Positions 24,383-30,318 of a stretch of 30,318 nt of DNA are shown here, piece by piece. The first letter of the stretch is position 1. Each line of letters opens with the position of its first letter. A program made the position numbers and the translations under genes. This stretch comes from Deltaproteobacteria bacterium. Lineage in GTDB: Bacteria; Desulfobacterota; Desulfuromonadia; Geobacterales; Pseudopelobacteraceae. The notes beneath the pieces were generated by a model. It saw nothing but the letters and a program-made list of their open reading frames with translations, made no database searches and was not told where the DNA came from. The stretch is taken from the NCBI GenBank assembly GCA_030654645.1, contig JAURXC010000378.1, positions 1 through 30,318 of the forward strand. The letters are read 5' to 3'.

Positions 24383-25717
24383 TCACTGCTGCCACTGCTG
24401 CAGGGTGGTGCGAATAATTTCGAAATAGCCCGGCTCCCGCACGACCTCCTGATATCCCGGAACGGCTCCCACCCACTTGCCCAGCCGGACGTTGCGTTCC
24501 CGGGTGAGATAAAGGGTGGGCAATCCCATCAGGGCCGGTCCGTCCATGCCGGCAGTGGTCACGCCAATCTGCCCCACCAGTCCGTGGCGGCATCGCAACT
24601 CTTCAAACAGATGCAGTTGAGCCCGGCGCATGTCCGGCCCCTGGAAGAGCGGCTCTTTCCAGCAGAGGGCCAGGTTGACTGAGCCTGGCAGCACAAGCTC
24701 TGCGGGAACAGCATCGCCGAAAAAGATGGGTATGAGCCTGGCATTCACAACCAGTTCGGAAAGCTGACGCAGCTCATCGAAACAGGTATTGCGCCGGGCA
24801 TCGTGGTCACCCGTTCGAACCCAAAGCAGTACCTTCTGTTCCGGTCTCCCTCCCACCTTGCCATCGATCCATGATCGTAAGGAAGCCGCTGGCGATTCGT
24901 CTCCCAGGAAGGCGGAACGCAGGGTGTGCTGTGCTCCTGGCGCATCGGCGCGAAAAGCCGCGGCGATGATATGGGTCAGATGCTTGGGACTCGCCGGACG
25001 GGACCGATAGGGGCGCAGAGATCCTTCCAACCCGGCAGAGCAAAGAAAGCTTCTGGCCGGCACTTCCTGGGCAGCGCCGGGCCTGATCTGGATGGAAAGG
25101 CCGGCAAACAGTGCCGCAGCAGTCAGGTACCAGCCTTCGCCAAACGAAAAACCGGGATCAGCATGGAACGTGTAGGCGCGGTTTCGCTCCAGGACTATTT
25201 TCCGGGCGGCGATTGCGGCATCCTCAGCCCTGCGGGCAATCTCTTTCGCTCTGGCTGTATCAAGGAGCCGGGCAAAACCTGCGGCCGCCAATGCCGCCTC
25301 TTCGGCAGTGCATACGATCTCCTCGACACGATGCCAGCCGTCTTCGCAATCTTCCAGCGTGGGTGCCCGCTGGGAACCGCGCGAGAGCTGCCCGGCGCCA
25401 TAGCGCGCATCCTCGGCCCGGGCCCCTGAAGCCTGAACCAGCAACCACTGGAGCAACGGCTCCTCTCGACTTCCCACCCCGTTGTCCAGCGCCTTGGTGG
25501 CCACCTGAACAACCTGCTCCAGCCGGGAGCGATACTCATCGCGCACGCCGGGCAGATGCAGCGTTCCCTGCAGTGCGGTGGCCTCAGCCAGAAGAGAGCC
25601 GGCCCATTGGGTGAGCTCCCCGCTATCATTTTCGTTATGGAACAGCATTGTCACAGCATCTTCTTCGACCATGTTTTCGGCGCGAGCGGCCCGTCTATTA
25701 TCATCTCCACCAGACAC
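24383..25717 (-). CDS. Large hypothetical protein, C-terminal half glycosyltransferase-like
   Basis: About 444 residues. The N-terminal half is helical and Ala/Glu-rich. The centre has AYTFHADPGFSFGEGWYLTA. The C-terminal half has alternating strands and helices (KVLLWVRTGDHD, ARLIPIFFGDAVP, LVGQIGVTTAGMDGPALMGL, LYLTRERNVRLGKWVGAVPG) resembling a nucleotide-sugar-binding GT-B half; this is resemblance only. The start is uncertain: GTG at 25717 has AAGGA upstream, TTG at 25753 is possible, and ATGs at 25672 and 25648 have poor sites. It lies between the hydrolase operon and cmoAB on the same strand, about 100 bases before cmoA. Confidence 0.6.
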   Translation of the reverse strand: MSGGDDNRRAARAENMVEEDAVTMLFHNENDSGELTQWAGSLLAEATALQGTLHLPGVRDEYRSRLEQVVQVATKALDNGVGSREEPLLQWLLVQASGARAEDARYGAGQLSRGSQRAPTLEDCEDGWHRVEEIVCTAEEAALAAAGFARLLDTARAKEIARRAEDAAIAARKIVLERNRAYTFHADPGFSFGEGWYLTAAALFAGLSIQIRPGAAQEVPARSFLCSAGLEGSLRPYRSRPASPKHLTHIIAAAFRADAPGAQHTLRSAFLGDESPAASLRSWIDGKVGGRPEQKVLLWVRTGDHDARRNTCFDELRQLSELVVNARLIPIFFGDAVPAELVLPGSVNLALCWKEPLFQGPDMRRAQLHLFEELRCRHGLVGQIGVTTAGMDGPALMGLPTLYLTRERNVRLGKWVGAVPGYQEVVREPGYFEIIRTTLQQWQQ

Positions 25718-25774
25718 TTGGCTACATCCTTCATAATTCAGCCAGTTCAGCAATAGTCAGATCGGACAGCGAGA

Positions 25775-25891
25775 TCACGGCGGTTTCCCTCTGCGGCGGG
25801 GACTGCATCGGTTCAGGAACAGCCGCTGCTGCAGCGCTTCGTCATAAAATGAAATGGTCTTTTCCAGCAGAGCTGCAAGTTCTGTCAACAT
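25775..25891 (-). pseudogene. 3' fragment of a winged-helix regulator gene; open 38-codon frame
   Basis: The last 37 codons plus stop match the end of the regulator gene at 27318, giving MLTELAALLEKTISFYDEAL and 18 more residues ending RRRGKPP. The helix-turn-helix part is missing. The frame is intact, its ATG overlaps the hydrolase stop (ATGTTGA), and GGAG lies seven bases upstream, so a short peptide could be made by coupling. The match extends over 128 bases (25763-25890) with no indels and about 18 mismatches to 27306-27433. Confidence 0.7.
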
Positions 25892-26826
25892 CCGGCGCTC
25901 CGAATACCCCGGATGAACCGGCCGACAGCGGCGAAATAGGCCTCCAGGTTGGCAGGCAGGATCGTGTTGTGGTCGCCCCGTTCAAAGACCAGCAGCCGTT
26001 TCGGCTCGTTGGCCCAGGCATGCAGGCGTTCGGCATGAGAAACCGACACCAGGTCGTCGTTGCGGGTATGCATGATCAGCACACGCCCCGTGAATGAGGC
26101 GATTTTTTCCTGCTGGTCGAAGCAGCGCTGCACAGAAGCCCGCAACTCTTCGGTAGTCGCACCGACCTCGCGGGGCTCGATCCGGACCAGGATCCTTTCC
26201 AGCGGATCGGCCAGACCGCTCTCGATAATCAGACCGGCTGCCCGGGGATAGCGGGCGGCGCCGTGCAGGGCGTACAGCGAACCGAGGGAGCGGCCGAAGA
26301 AAATAAGCTGCTCCTCCGGCACACCGCTGGCGGCCACGATCAGCTCCACATCCTCCAGCATGGCGGCCAGCGCCGGCACACCGCTGGACATGCCGTAGCC
26401 GCGGTACTCGGCCAGCAGCAGATTGGCCCCCAGTCCGGTGATCCGCTCCTCGAACTCCCCCAGGTAGTCGGCCACGCTTTCGCCATTGCCGTGGAAATGG
26501 ATAATGGTCGGGGCACCGTCATGCACACGGCAGTAGCGGCAGCCGAGCCGGAAACCGTTGCCCTCCACGAAGAACGGCTCTTCGAAGCGGTTCGGCCAGG
26601 GATAGAAATAGCGGCCGGAAAGTACCGGGTGGTCAAGAAACTGATCGCTCATGTCCAGGGAAGCTGTCATAACCTCTTCGTCCTCCTGCACCGTAATCCA
26701 GTAAGTCTGCTTGTGGAGGGAGCGGCTCAGCCCGGCCAGTCGCCCTTCCGCAGCGCTCAGTTCCGGATAGCTGCCTACCGGAAAGCGGTTGCCGTTATCA
26801 TCCTGGCGCCAGAGTTCATACCTCAT
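25885..26826 (-). CDS. Alpha/beta hydrolase with an extra N-terminal module
   Basis: A 313-residue protein. Residues 1-45 (RYELWRQDDNGNRFPVGSYP, then an AAEGRLAGL and HKQTYWI segment) resemble a small stand-alone domain found in hypothetical proteins of related bacteria. The hydrolase domain starts near residue 65: IIHFHGNGESVADY (oxyanion side), EYRGYGMSSG, nucleophile elbow FGRSLGS, a downstream MHTRNDDLVS with the likely acid, and GDHNTIL with the catalytic His. Family relatives are serine esterases or peptidases; the substrate is unknown. The start is three bases after the fxsA-like gene. The C-terminal codons run into the regulator fragment, so the natural C-terminus may have been altered. 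Confidence 0.82.
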   Translation of the reverse strand: MRYELWRQDDNGNRFPVGSYPELSAAEGRLAGLSRSLHKQTYWITVQEDEEVMTASLDMSDQFLDHPVLSGRYFYPWPNRFEEPFFVEGNGFRLGCRYCRVHDGAPTIIHFHGNGESVADYLGEFEERITGLGANLLLAEYRGYGMSSGVPALAAMLEDVELIVAASGVPEEQLIFFGRSLGSLYALHGAARYPRAAGLIIESGLADPLERILVRIEPREVGATTEELRASVQRCFDQQEKIASFTGRVLIMHTRNDDLVSVSHAERLHAWANEPKRLLVFERGDHNTILPANLEAYFAAVGRFIRGIRSAGC

Positions 26827-26829
26827 CTC

Positions 26830-27222
26830 TTACCGACCCAAGATGACGAAGCTGCCGCCTCGCAGCTTCTGCTCCAGCCATCTGCCAAGCCGGAGCTTCA
26901 ACAGCCTGCGGCTGGCAGGGATCAGAAAAAACAGGCCGATGAAATCTGTGAAGAACCCGGGGGTAAGGAGCAGAATCCCCCCAGCCAGGATGAACGCGCC
27001 GTCGAGAATATGTGCGGCCGGAAGACGCCCGGCAGCCAGTTCCTGCTGTATCGCAACAATGACACTGAACCCCTGTGATCTGGCCAGCCAGGCGCCAGCC
27101 ATGGAAATGGCGACCAGCATCGCCACAGTCGGCAGTGCACCGATCACCCGGCCGATCTTGATCAACAGCCAGACCTCGATGATTGGAACAATGGTAAAAA
27201 CCAGGAAGAGCCGAAGAAACAT
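26830..27222 (-). CDS. FxsA family membrane protein
   Basis: A 130-residue membrane protein with three to four hydrophobic segments and the FxsA signature: PIIEVWLLIKIGRVIGALPT, GAWLARSQG, GRLPAAHILDGAFILAGGIL and LTPGFFTDFIGLFFLIP. In E. coli FxsA relieves phage T7 exclusion by F plasmid; its general role is unclear. The start at 27222 has AAAGGA upstream; an earlier TTG is less likely. The gap to the hydrolase is three bases, so they form an operon. Confidence 0.88.
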   Translation of the reverse strand: MFLRLFLVFTIVPIIEVWLLIKIGRVIGALPTVAMLVAISMAGAWLARSQGFSVIVAIQQELAAGRLPAAHILDGAFILAGGILLLTPGFFTDFIGLFFLIPASRRLLKLRLGRWLEQKLRGGSFVILGR

Positions 27223-27317
27223 GGAAATCATCCTTTGCAACTTCTATGGGGAATTCGAAAAAGAAGGGCGTGTGCGGATTGACAAAATAGCGGTTCTCTT
27301 CCGTGCGGACAGCGAGA

Positions 27318-27647
27318 TCACAGCGGCTTGCCTCGACGACGGGGGCGGCGCCGGTTCAGCAGCAGCCGCTGCTGCAGCTCTTCGTCATAAAACGAGAGCG
27401 TCTTCTCCAGCAGAGCTGCAAGTTCTGTCAACAGAGGGTAGCGCGGGTTGAAGGTGTACAGACGGGTGCGTCCCGCCAGTCGGCTCGCCAGGACGCCGCC
27501 CGCTTCCAGTTTGTCCAGCTGCTTCTGGATCGGCGCCAGCGAACTGTTGTAGAAGGTGGCAATCTCACGCGCATACCCCTCTCCTCTGGCATTCAGGAAG
27601 GTAAGGACCCGCTCGCAGTTGATGGAACCGACAAGTGCTTCGATCAT
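27318..27647 (-). CDS. ArsR-like winged-helix transcriptional regulator
   Basis: A 109-residue regulator from the ATG at 27647 (MIEALVGSINCERVLTFLNA). The winged helix is visible as GYAREIATFYNSSLAPIQKQ, the recognition helix, then LDKLEAGGVLASRLAGRTRL (wing) and YTFNPRYPLLTELAALLEKT, a C-terminal dimerisation helix, with a basic RRRPRRRGKPL tail. The frame is open to a GTG at 27680, but that codon lies inside a palindrome likely to be its operator, so the later ATG is preferred, though its ribosome site is weak. It probably controls the fxsA-hydrolase genes 95 bases downstream and itself. Confidence 0.78.
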   Translation of the reverse strand: MIEALVGSINCERVLTFLNARGEGYAREIATFYNSSLAPIQKQLDKLEAGGVLASRLAGRTRLYTFNPRYPLLTELAALLEKTLSFYDEELQQRLLLNRRRPRRRGKPL

Positions 27648-27672
27648 GATTTTGATCCGCAATACTTTATTG

Positions 27673-27726
27673 TAGGTCACATGACCTATATTATAAGTCA
27701 GTATATCAGTGAGTAGCGGTTGTCAA
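27673..27726 (-). promoter_or_regulatory. Promoter and overlapping palindromic operators of the regulator gene
   Basis: TAGGTCA-CA-TGACCTA (27673-27688) overlaps a second palindrome TGACCTATATTATAAGTCA (27682-27700, two mismatched pairs). On the minus strand TTGACA (27726-27721) is followed after 15 bases by TATACT (27705-27700), and a TATAAT is at 27695-27690. A further half site TGACTTAT is near 27739. Binding would block the promoter. Confidence 0.6.
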
Positions 27727-27789
27727 GGAGAGAGTGGGCTGACTTATGATAACCGCCATTCTTTGCGATGTTCGGAACGTCTGGGTGGG

Positions 27790-27839
27790 CGTTGCTTGCT
27801 ATGTTGCTAATTGTGGCAATAGAAAAATAACAAGCAACG
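27790..27839. repeat. Inverted repeat CGTTGCTTG/CAAGCAACG
   Basis: Nine-base arms at 27790-27798 and 27831-27839 around 32 AT-rich bases, in the gap between the regulator and the truncated RhuM gene. No T-run; role unknown. Confidence 0.5.
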
Positions 27840-27881
27840 TTACGCCTTCCTACGCGATATCAGTCGCTTATATGGTGTAAA

Positions 27882-28172
27882 TCAACCAACAAACAACGTC
27901 CCGTTTTCGTAGTAAAGATTATAGAATTGCGTCAGGTATTCTTTGCCATCGGCGGCAGTATGTGCATATTTTGCACGAACTGAATCTTCCTCCAGTTCCC
28001 CCTCTTTGAATACATTGCGCAGATGCTTGGTGATTACTGAACGCTCCCTGCCGAACAGTTCCGCCATCTGATCCTGGGTCAGCCAGACGGTTTCATGGTC
28101 AAGGCGAACTTCAAGGGTAGCCGCCCCATCAGAACTTTGATAAATGATTATTGCGTTATCTGTTGTGGTCAT
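27882..28172 (-). pseudogene. RhuM-family gene, truncated after the N-terminal domain
   Basis: A 96-codon ORF. The first 85 residues follow the RhuM pattern: WLTQDQMAELFGRERSVITK, a DNA-binding-like helical motif, then KHLRNVF, GELEEDSVRAKYAHTAADGK and EYLTQFYNL. Family members continue into a segment like DAIIAVGYRVNSKRATQFR (seen in the intact gene at 28953), but here the frame turns into YYENGTLFVG and stops. AAGAGGTAC precedes the ATG, so a short protein may still be made. It differs clearly from the intact copy and so is a separate lineage, not a recent duplicate. Confidence 0.75.
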
Positions 28173-28284
28173 GCGTGTACCTCTTGGAATCCGGCCATGC
28201 TGCTGGTTTGGCCAATGTGGATGATCCGCCGCCAGTAGAGGTTGAAGAGTTAGTTCAGCTCCACCAGATAAATGTTTTCAGGCT

Positions 28285-28410
28285 TCATAATTCATTCTTC
28301 ATAATTGCATTCTTGTGCGGAGCCTTGCGTTTGGTGGCGTTGCTCCCCATCGCGCCGGGGGCGCGGTTGAGGGAGGCGAAGTGCTTTATGTAATTTGTGA
28401 AATTGATCAT
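28285..28410 (-). pseudogene. 41-codon remnant, possible start of an HNH/restriction-endonuclease-like gene (copy 1)
   Basis: MINFTNYIKHFASLNRAPGA, then a KRKAPHKN segment and a stop in an AT-rich ATTATGAAGAATGAATTA stretch. The F..L..A...APHK pattern near the N-terminus resembles predicted restriction endonucleases with HNH domains that begin F..L......APHKP; the rest is absent. GGAAGA precedes the ATG. It is one of two copies in the window. Identification is tentative. The 28173-28529 gap has nothing else I can support. Confidence 0.35.
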
Positions 28411-28420
28411 TGATTCTTCC
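28301..28420. repeat. 120-bp direct repeat, copy 1
   Basis: Matches 30199-30318 base for base in length, with about 16 mismatches, most within the middle 20 bases. The second copy reaches the window edge, so the repeat may be longer. Confidence 0.85.
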
Positions 28421-28529
28421 AACTGGCTTTCAATATCAGGGCAGTTTCAACTTGGCATCTTGGAAGCCAGGCCCGATCCCAGGCCCTGCCCCAAATGTCC
28501 AGAAGTCAATCATGACCCCGCAGGTTTCC

Positions 28530-28844
28530 CTATGCCGCCTTCAGCATCTGCACCTTCTCCAAAACTTTTTGATAACGCCGCTCTGCATGCCACAGATCAA
28601 ACGCATTCTGGGCGTTCAGCCAGAACGCCGAAGAATTGCCGAACAGTCGCGAAAGACGCAACGCCATGACCGGGCTGACGGCACGACGGCATTGCAGCAG
28701 TTCGTTGGCCGTCTGCCGCGACACCCCCAGCGCCGCAGCCAGTGACGTAACAGTAAGACCGTAGTCCGGCATGAAATCCTCGCGCAACATCTCCCCCGGA
28801 TGGGTAGGGGAAACGGTTCTTTTATCGCTGTTTGATATACTCAT
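28530..28844 (-). CDS. higA: HigA-family antitoxin, orphaned
   Basis: A 104-residue protein: THPGEMLREDFMPDYGLTVT, then SLAAALGVSRQTANELLQCR (helix-turn-helix) and RLSRLFGNSSAFWLNAQNAF, the HigA/VapI addiction-module pattern. AAGGTG precedes the ATG. The cognate HigB gene immediately upstream survives only as its last 31 codons, so this antitoxin has no functional partner here and may act only as a repressor. Confidence 0.9.
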   Translation of the reverse strand: MSISNSDKRTVSPTHPGEMLREDFMPDYGLTVTSLAAALGVSRQTANELLQCRRAVSPVMALRLSRLFGNSSAFWLNAQNAFDLWHAERRYQKVLEKVQMLKAA

Positions 28845-28856
28845 CTTGTCACCTTG

Positions 28857-28952
28857 TTAATGATAGTCGGTTATCTCCACGTCATAGGCATCGCCGTCTG
28901 CAAAAACAAAACAGATACGCCATTGGTCGTTGATCGAGATCGAGTGCGCTGG
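28857..28952 (-). pseudogene. 3' stump of a higB toxin gene
   Basis: Thirty-one codons plus stop: PAHSISINDQW, RICFVF, DGDAYDVEITDYH, the C-terminal strand region of HigB/RelE-type toxins. Everything upstream is replaced by the RhuM gene, whose stop codon directly abuts the stump in the same frame. It ends 12 bases before higA, the normal higBA spacing. Confidence 0.8.
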
Positions 28953-29975
28953 TCATGGTTTCTTTTGCTCCAACAATCGTTTCTCCAGCTCTTCCAGAGC
29001 TTGCAGATCCTCTTTATCAGCGGCCAAGGCTTCTTCGGTTTTGCGCTTTTGGTCAAATTTTTCATACCGCTGTTCGGCGATTTCCTTGACCACCTCGGCC
29101 TTTACTTTTCCGGCATGGGTCAAGATCTCATGCTCATTGAACGACAGAAAGGCGTCGAGTTTTTCCGACCACTGTTCCATGGTGACGGTCTTGCGTTGTC
29201 GGGCCTGCCGTTCAGCATAATCCAGATACATGGTGACAATCTCGTTAAGGTCTTTAATCTCATCGGCCTGCAGATAGTTCTTGGCAGTGGCCACATCCGG
29301 CTTGCGGACAATGGAACCCTGCCAAGAGGTCAGCCCCATGTTGGGTAGCTCCGTATTACTGCGCGATTCGATCAATTCTGCGGCGGTCTTGCCGCTAATG
29401 GCCCAGAGCATTTTGTTCTGGACCTTCTTGAAAAACAACTGGGCCAGCTCGGAGCTTTTGTCATAATCGATGGCGGTGGTATAGATATCGCGGATTTTCT
29501 GGTAAAAACGCTTTTCTGATGCCCGGATATCCCGGATGCGGGCCAACCACTCGTCAAAATAGTCCCAGGTATCGGCTTTTTTCAGCCGTTCATCATCCAT
29601 GGCAAAGCCTTTGATGATGTATTCTTTCAAGATGCTGGTAGCCCAGATGCGAAACTGGGTGGCACGCTTGGAGTTGACCCGATAGCCTACGGCGATGATG
29701 GCGTCGAGATTGTAATACTTGACCGTCCTGGTCTGCGTTTTACCCGGTATCGCACCGTGGACCGTGGTATGTTCCAAAATGGAACTTACCACATGCTCAT
29801 CCAGCTCAGCGCTGTCAAAAATATTTTTCAGGTGTTTGGTGATTGCCGGGCGTTGCACACCAAAAAGTTCAGCCATTTTCTCCTGGGTCAGCCAGATGGT
29901 TTCATTCTGCAAGACGGTGTCAACTTTAATGTCACCGTCGGGAGTGGTGTAGAGGATGATTTGGGATTCGGTCAT
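28953..29975 (-). CDS. RhuM family protein, full length
   Basis: A 340-residue protein of the RhuM ('virulence RhuM') family common in mobile and pathogenicity islands; molecular role not established. The N-terminal region has WLTQEKMAELFGVQRPAITK and KHLKNIF, helix-turn-helix-like, then KYYNLDAIIAVGYRVNSKRA, the family hallmark, and TQFRIWATSILKEYIIKGFA. The C-terminal half is helical with a long Lys/Glu-rich coiled coil. The start at 29975 has AAAGGA at proper distance; an ATG three codons earlier touches it. The gene lies between stumps of two other genes, with its stop codon at the junction with higB. Confidence 0.85.
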   Translation of the reverse strand: MTESQIILYTTPDGDIKVDTVLQNETIWLTQEKMAELFGVQRPAITKHLKNIFDSAELDEHVVSSILEHTTVHGAIPGKTQTRTVKYYNLDAIIAVGYRVNSKRATQFRIWATSILKEYIIKGFAMDDERLKKADTWDYFDEWLARIRDIRASEKRFYQKIRDIYTTAIDYDKSSELAQLFFKKVQNKMLWAISGKTAAELIESRSNTELPNMGLTSWQGSIVRKPDVATAKNYLQADEIKDLNEIVTMYLDYAERQARQRKTVTMEQWSEKLDAFLSFNEHEILTHAGKVKAEVVKEIAEQRYEKFDQKRKTEEALAADKEDLQALEELEKRLLEQKKP

Positions 29976-29991
29976 GCTGCACATCCTTTGA

Positions 29992-30090
29992 TTAGAATGG
30001 GTCGGTCGAGATCAGACCAGCCACGGCGGCCCGCTCCAGTTCCAATTCCTTCTGCACGGAGCTTATGAAGATTCGCTTTTTTGTGTTCAT
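29992..30090 (-). pseudogene. 32-codon 5' remnant of a DUF4062-type gene
   Basis: MNTKKRIFISSVQKELELER, then AAVAGLISTDPF and a stop. RIFISSVQKEL is the characteristic opening of DUF4062 domains, found at the N-terminus of ATP-binding proteins and NTPases with defence-like associations. The remaining several hundred residues are missing. It lies 16 bases before the RhuM gene. Confidence 0.75.
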
Positions 30091-30198
30091 GCGGACTACC
30101 TCTGACCCTGCCCCCTACAGCACTTGGACAAAGGCAATTGTAAATTCAGTGAGTTATAGAGCGTTAGTCGGCAAATCAACAACGTCCCGCTGCCCCCT

Positions 30199-30318
30199 AT
30201 AATTGCATTCTTGTGCGGAGCCTTGCGTTTGATGTCCTCTGTTCAGGTCGCGCCGGGAGCGCGGTTAAGGGAGGCGAAGTGTTTGATGTAAATTGTGAAA
30301 TTGATCATTGATTCTTCC
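30199..30318. repeat. 120-bp direct repeat, copy 2, with second HNH-like gene remnant
   Basis: Second copy of the repeat at 28301-28420. On the minus strand, the ATG at 30308 starts MINFTIYIKHFASLNRAPGA, then meets a TGA; the APHKN segment is still recognisable after it, so this copy is more decayed. The stretch 30091-30198 holds no supported gene. Confidence 0.8.

Noticed and set aside
22546..24428. Plus-strand frames of 329 and 232 codons
   Set aside because: Antisense to cmoB and cmoA, which are unmistakable.
26263..27078. A 271-codon plus-strand frame
   Set aside because: Antisense to the hydrolase and FxsA genes; low-complexity product.
28151..28393. An 80-codon plus-strand ORF
   Set aside because: Crosses the start of the truncated RhuM gene and the direct repeat; no ribosome site or domain.
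1..30318. tRNA, rRNA or CRISPR array
   Set aside because: No cloverleaf with conserved arms, no rRNA-like stretch and no regularly spaced repeats were seen by eye.

Overview
This is about 30 kb of bacterial chromosome, moderately GC-rich in its core. It looks most like Geobacter and relatives (Desulfuromonadia/Geobacterales). The reasons are a GEMM-I riboswitch of the variant typical of Geobacter, a PEP-CTERM secreted protein, multi-domain hybrid histidine kinases, a CxxCH/CopD/cytochrome-b5-like membrane protein and a cmoAB pair. The species cannot be fixed from sequence alone. No rRNA, tRNA or CRISPR array was seen.

Layout. (1) Bases 1-3210, minus strand: an MFS transporter followed 20 bases later by a class A penicillin-binding protein that runs off the left edge. 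(2) 3400-11171, plus strand: a sensing and uptake cluster of TonB-dependent receptor, periplasmic ABC-type substrate-binding protein, transmembrane hybrid kinase and soluble REC-PAS-kinase-REC protein. The last three overlap at start/stop codons. (3) 11242-17082: housekeeping and envelope genes: TVP38/TMEM64 membrane protein, AIM24-like protein overlapping an M48 protease, PEP-CTERM protein, CopD fusion protein, DoxX protein and a VOC protein. (4) 17350-18135: a 53-codon Met/His-rich ORF, then a promoter, a GEMM-I riboswitch with a mutually exclusive terminator, and the small secreted Lys/His-tailed protein it should control. (5) 18337-19410: a HigB/HigA toxin-antitoxin pair and a two-helix membrane protein. 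(6) 19553-21275: a 37-bp hairpin-forming inverted repeat and, 33 bases on, a complete IS110/IS1111-type insertion sequence whose terminal inverted repeats can be defined. (7) 21332-27700, minus strand: two hypothetical genes, cmoA-cmoB (wobble uridine modification), a large glycosyltransferase-like protein, an alpha/beta hydrolase with an extra N-terminal module, FxsA and an ArsR-like winged-helix regulator with palindromic operators at its start. A 128-bp partial copy of the regulator gene lies just downstream of the hydrolase. (8) 27880-30318, minus strand: a decayed accessory region with one complete RhuM gene, a truncated second RhuM, an orphan HigA antitoxin beside the stump of its toxin, a 32-codon stump of a DUF4062 gene, and two 120-bp direct repeats carrying the start of a possible HNH/restriction-endonuclease-like gene.

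How the genes work together. Region 2 reads as one signalling unit: an outer-membrane receptor and periplasmic binding protein beside a two-protein phosphorelay with no DNA-binding output of its own. Region 4 is a nucleotide-second-messenger ON switch for an exported small protein. Regions 5, 6 and 8 are mobile or defence-type accessory DNA. The strongest leads are the riboswitch, the IS1111 element with a candidate guide RNA beside a palindromic element, and the cassette-like wreckage at the right end.
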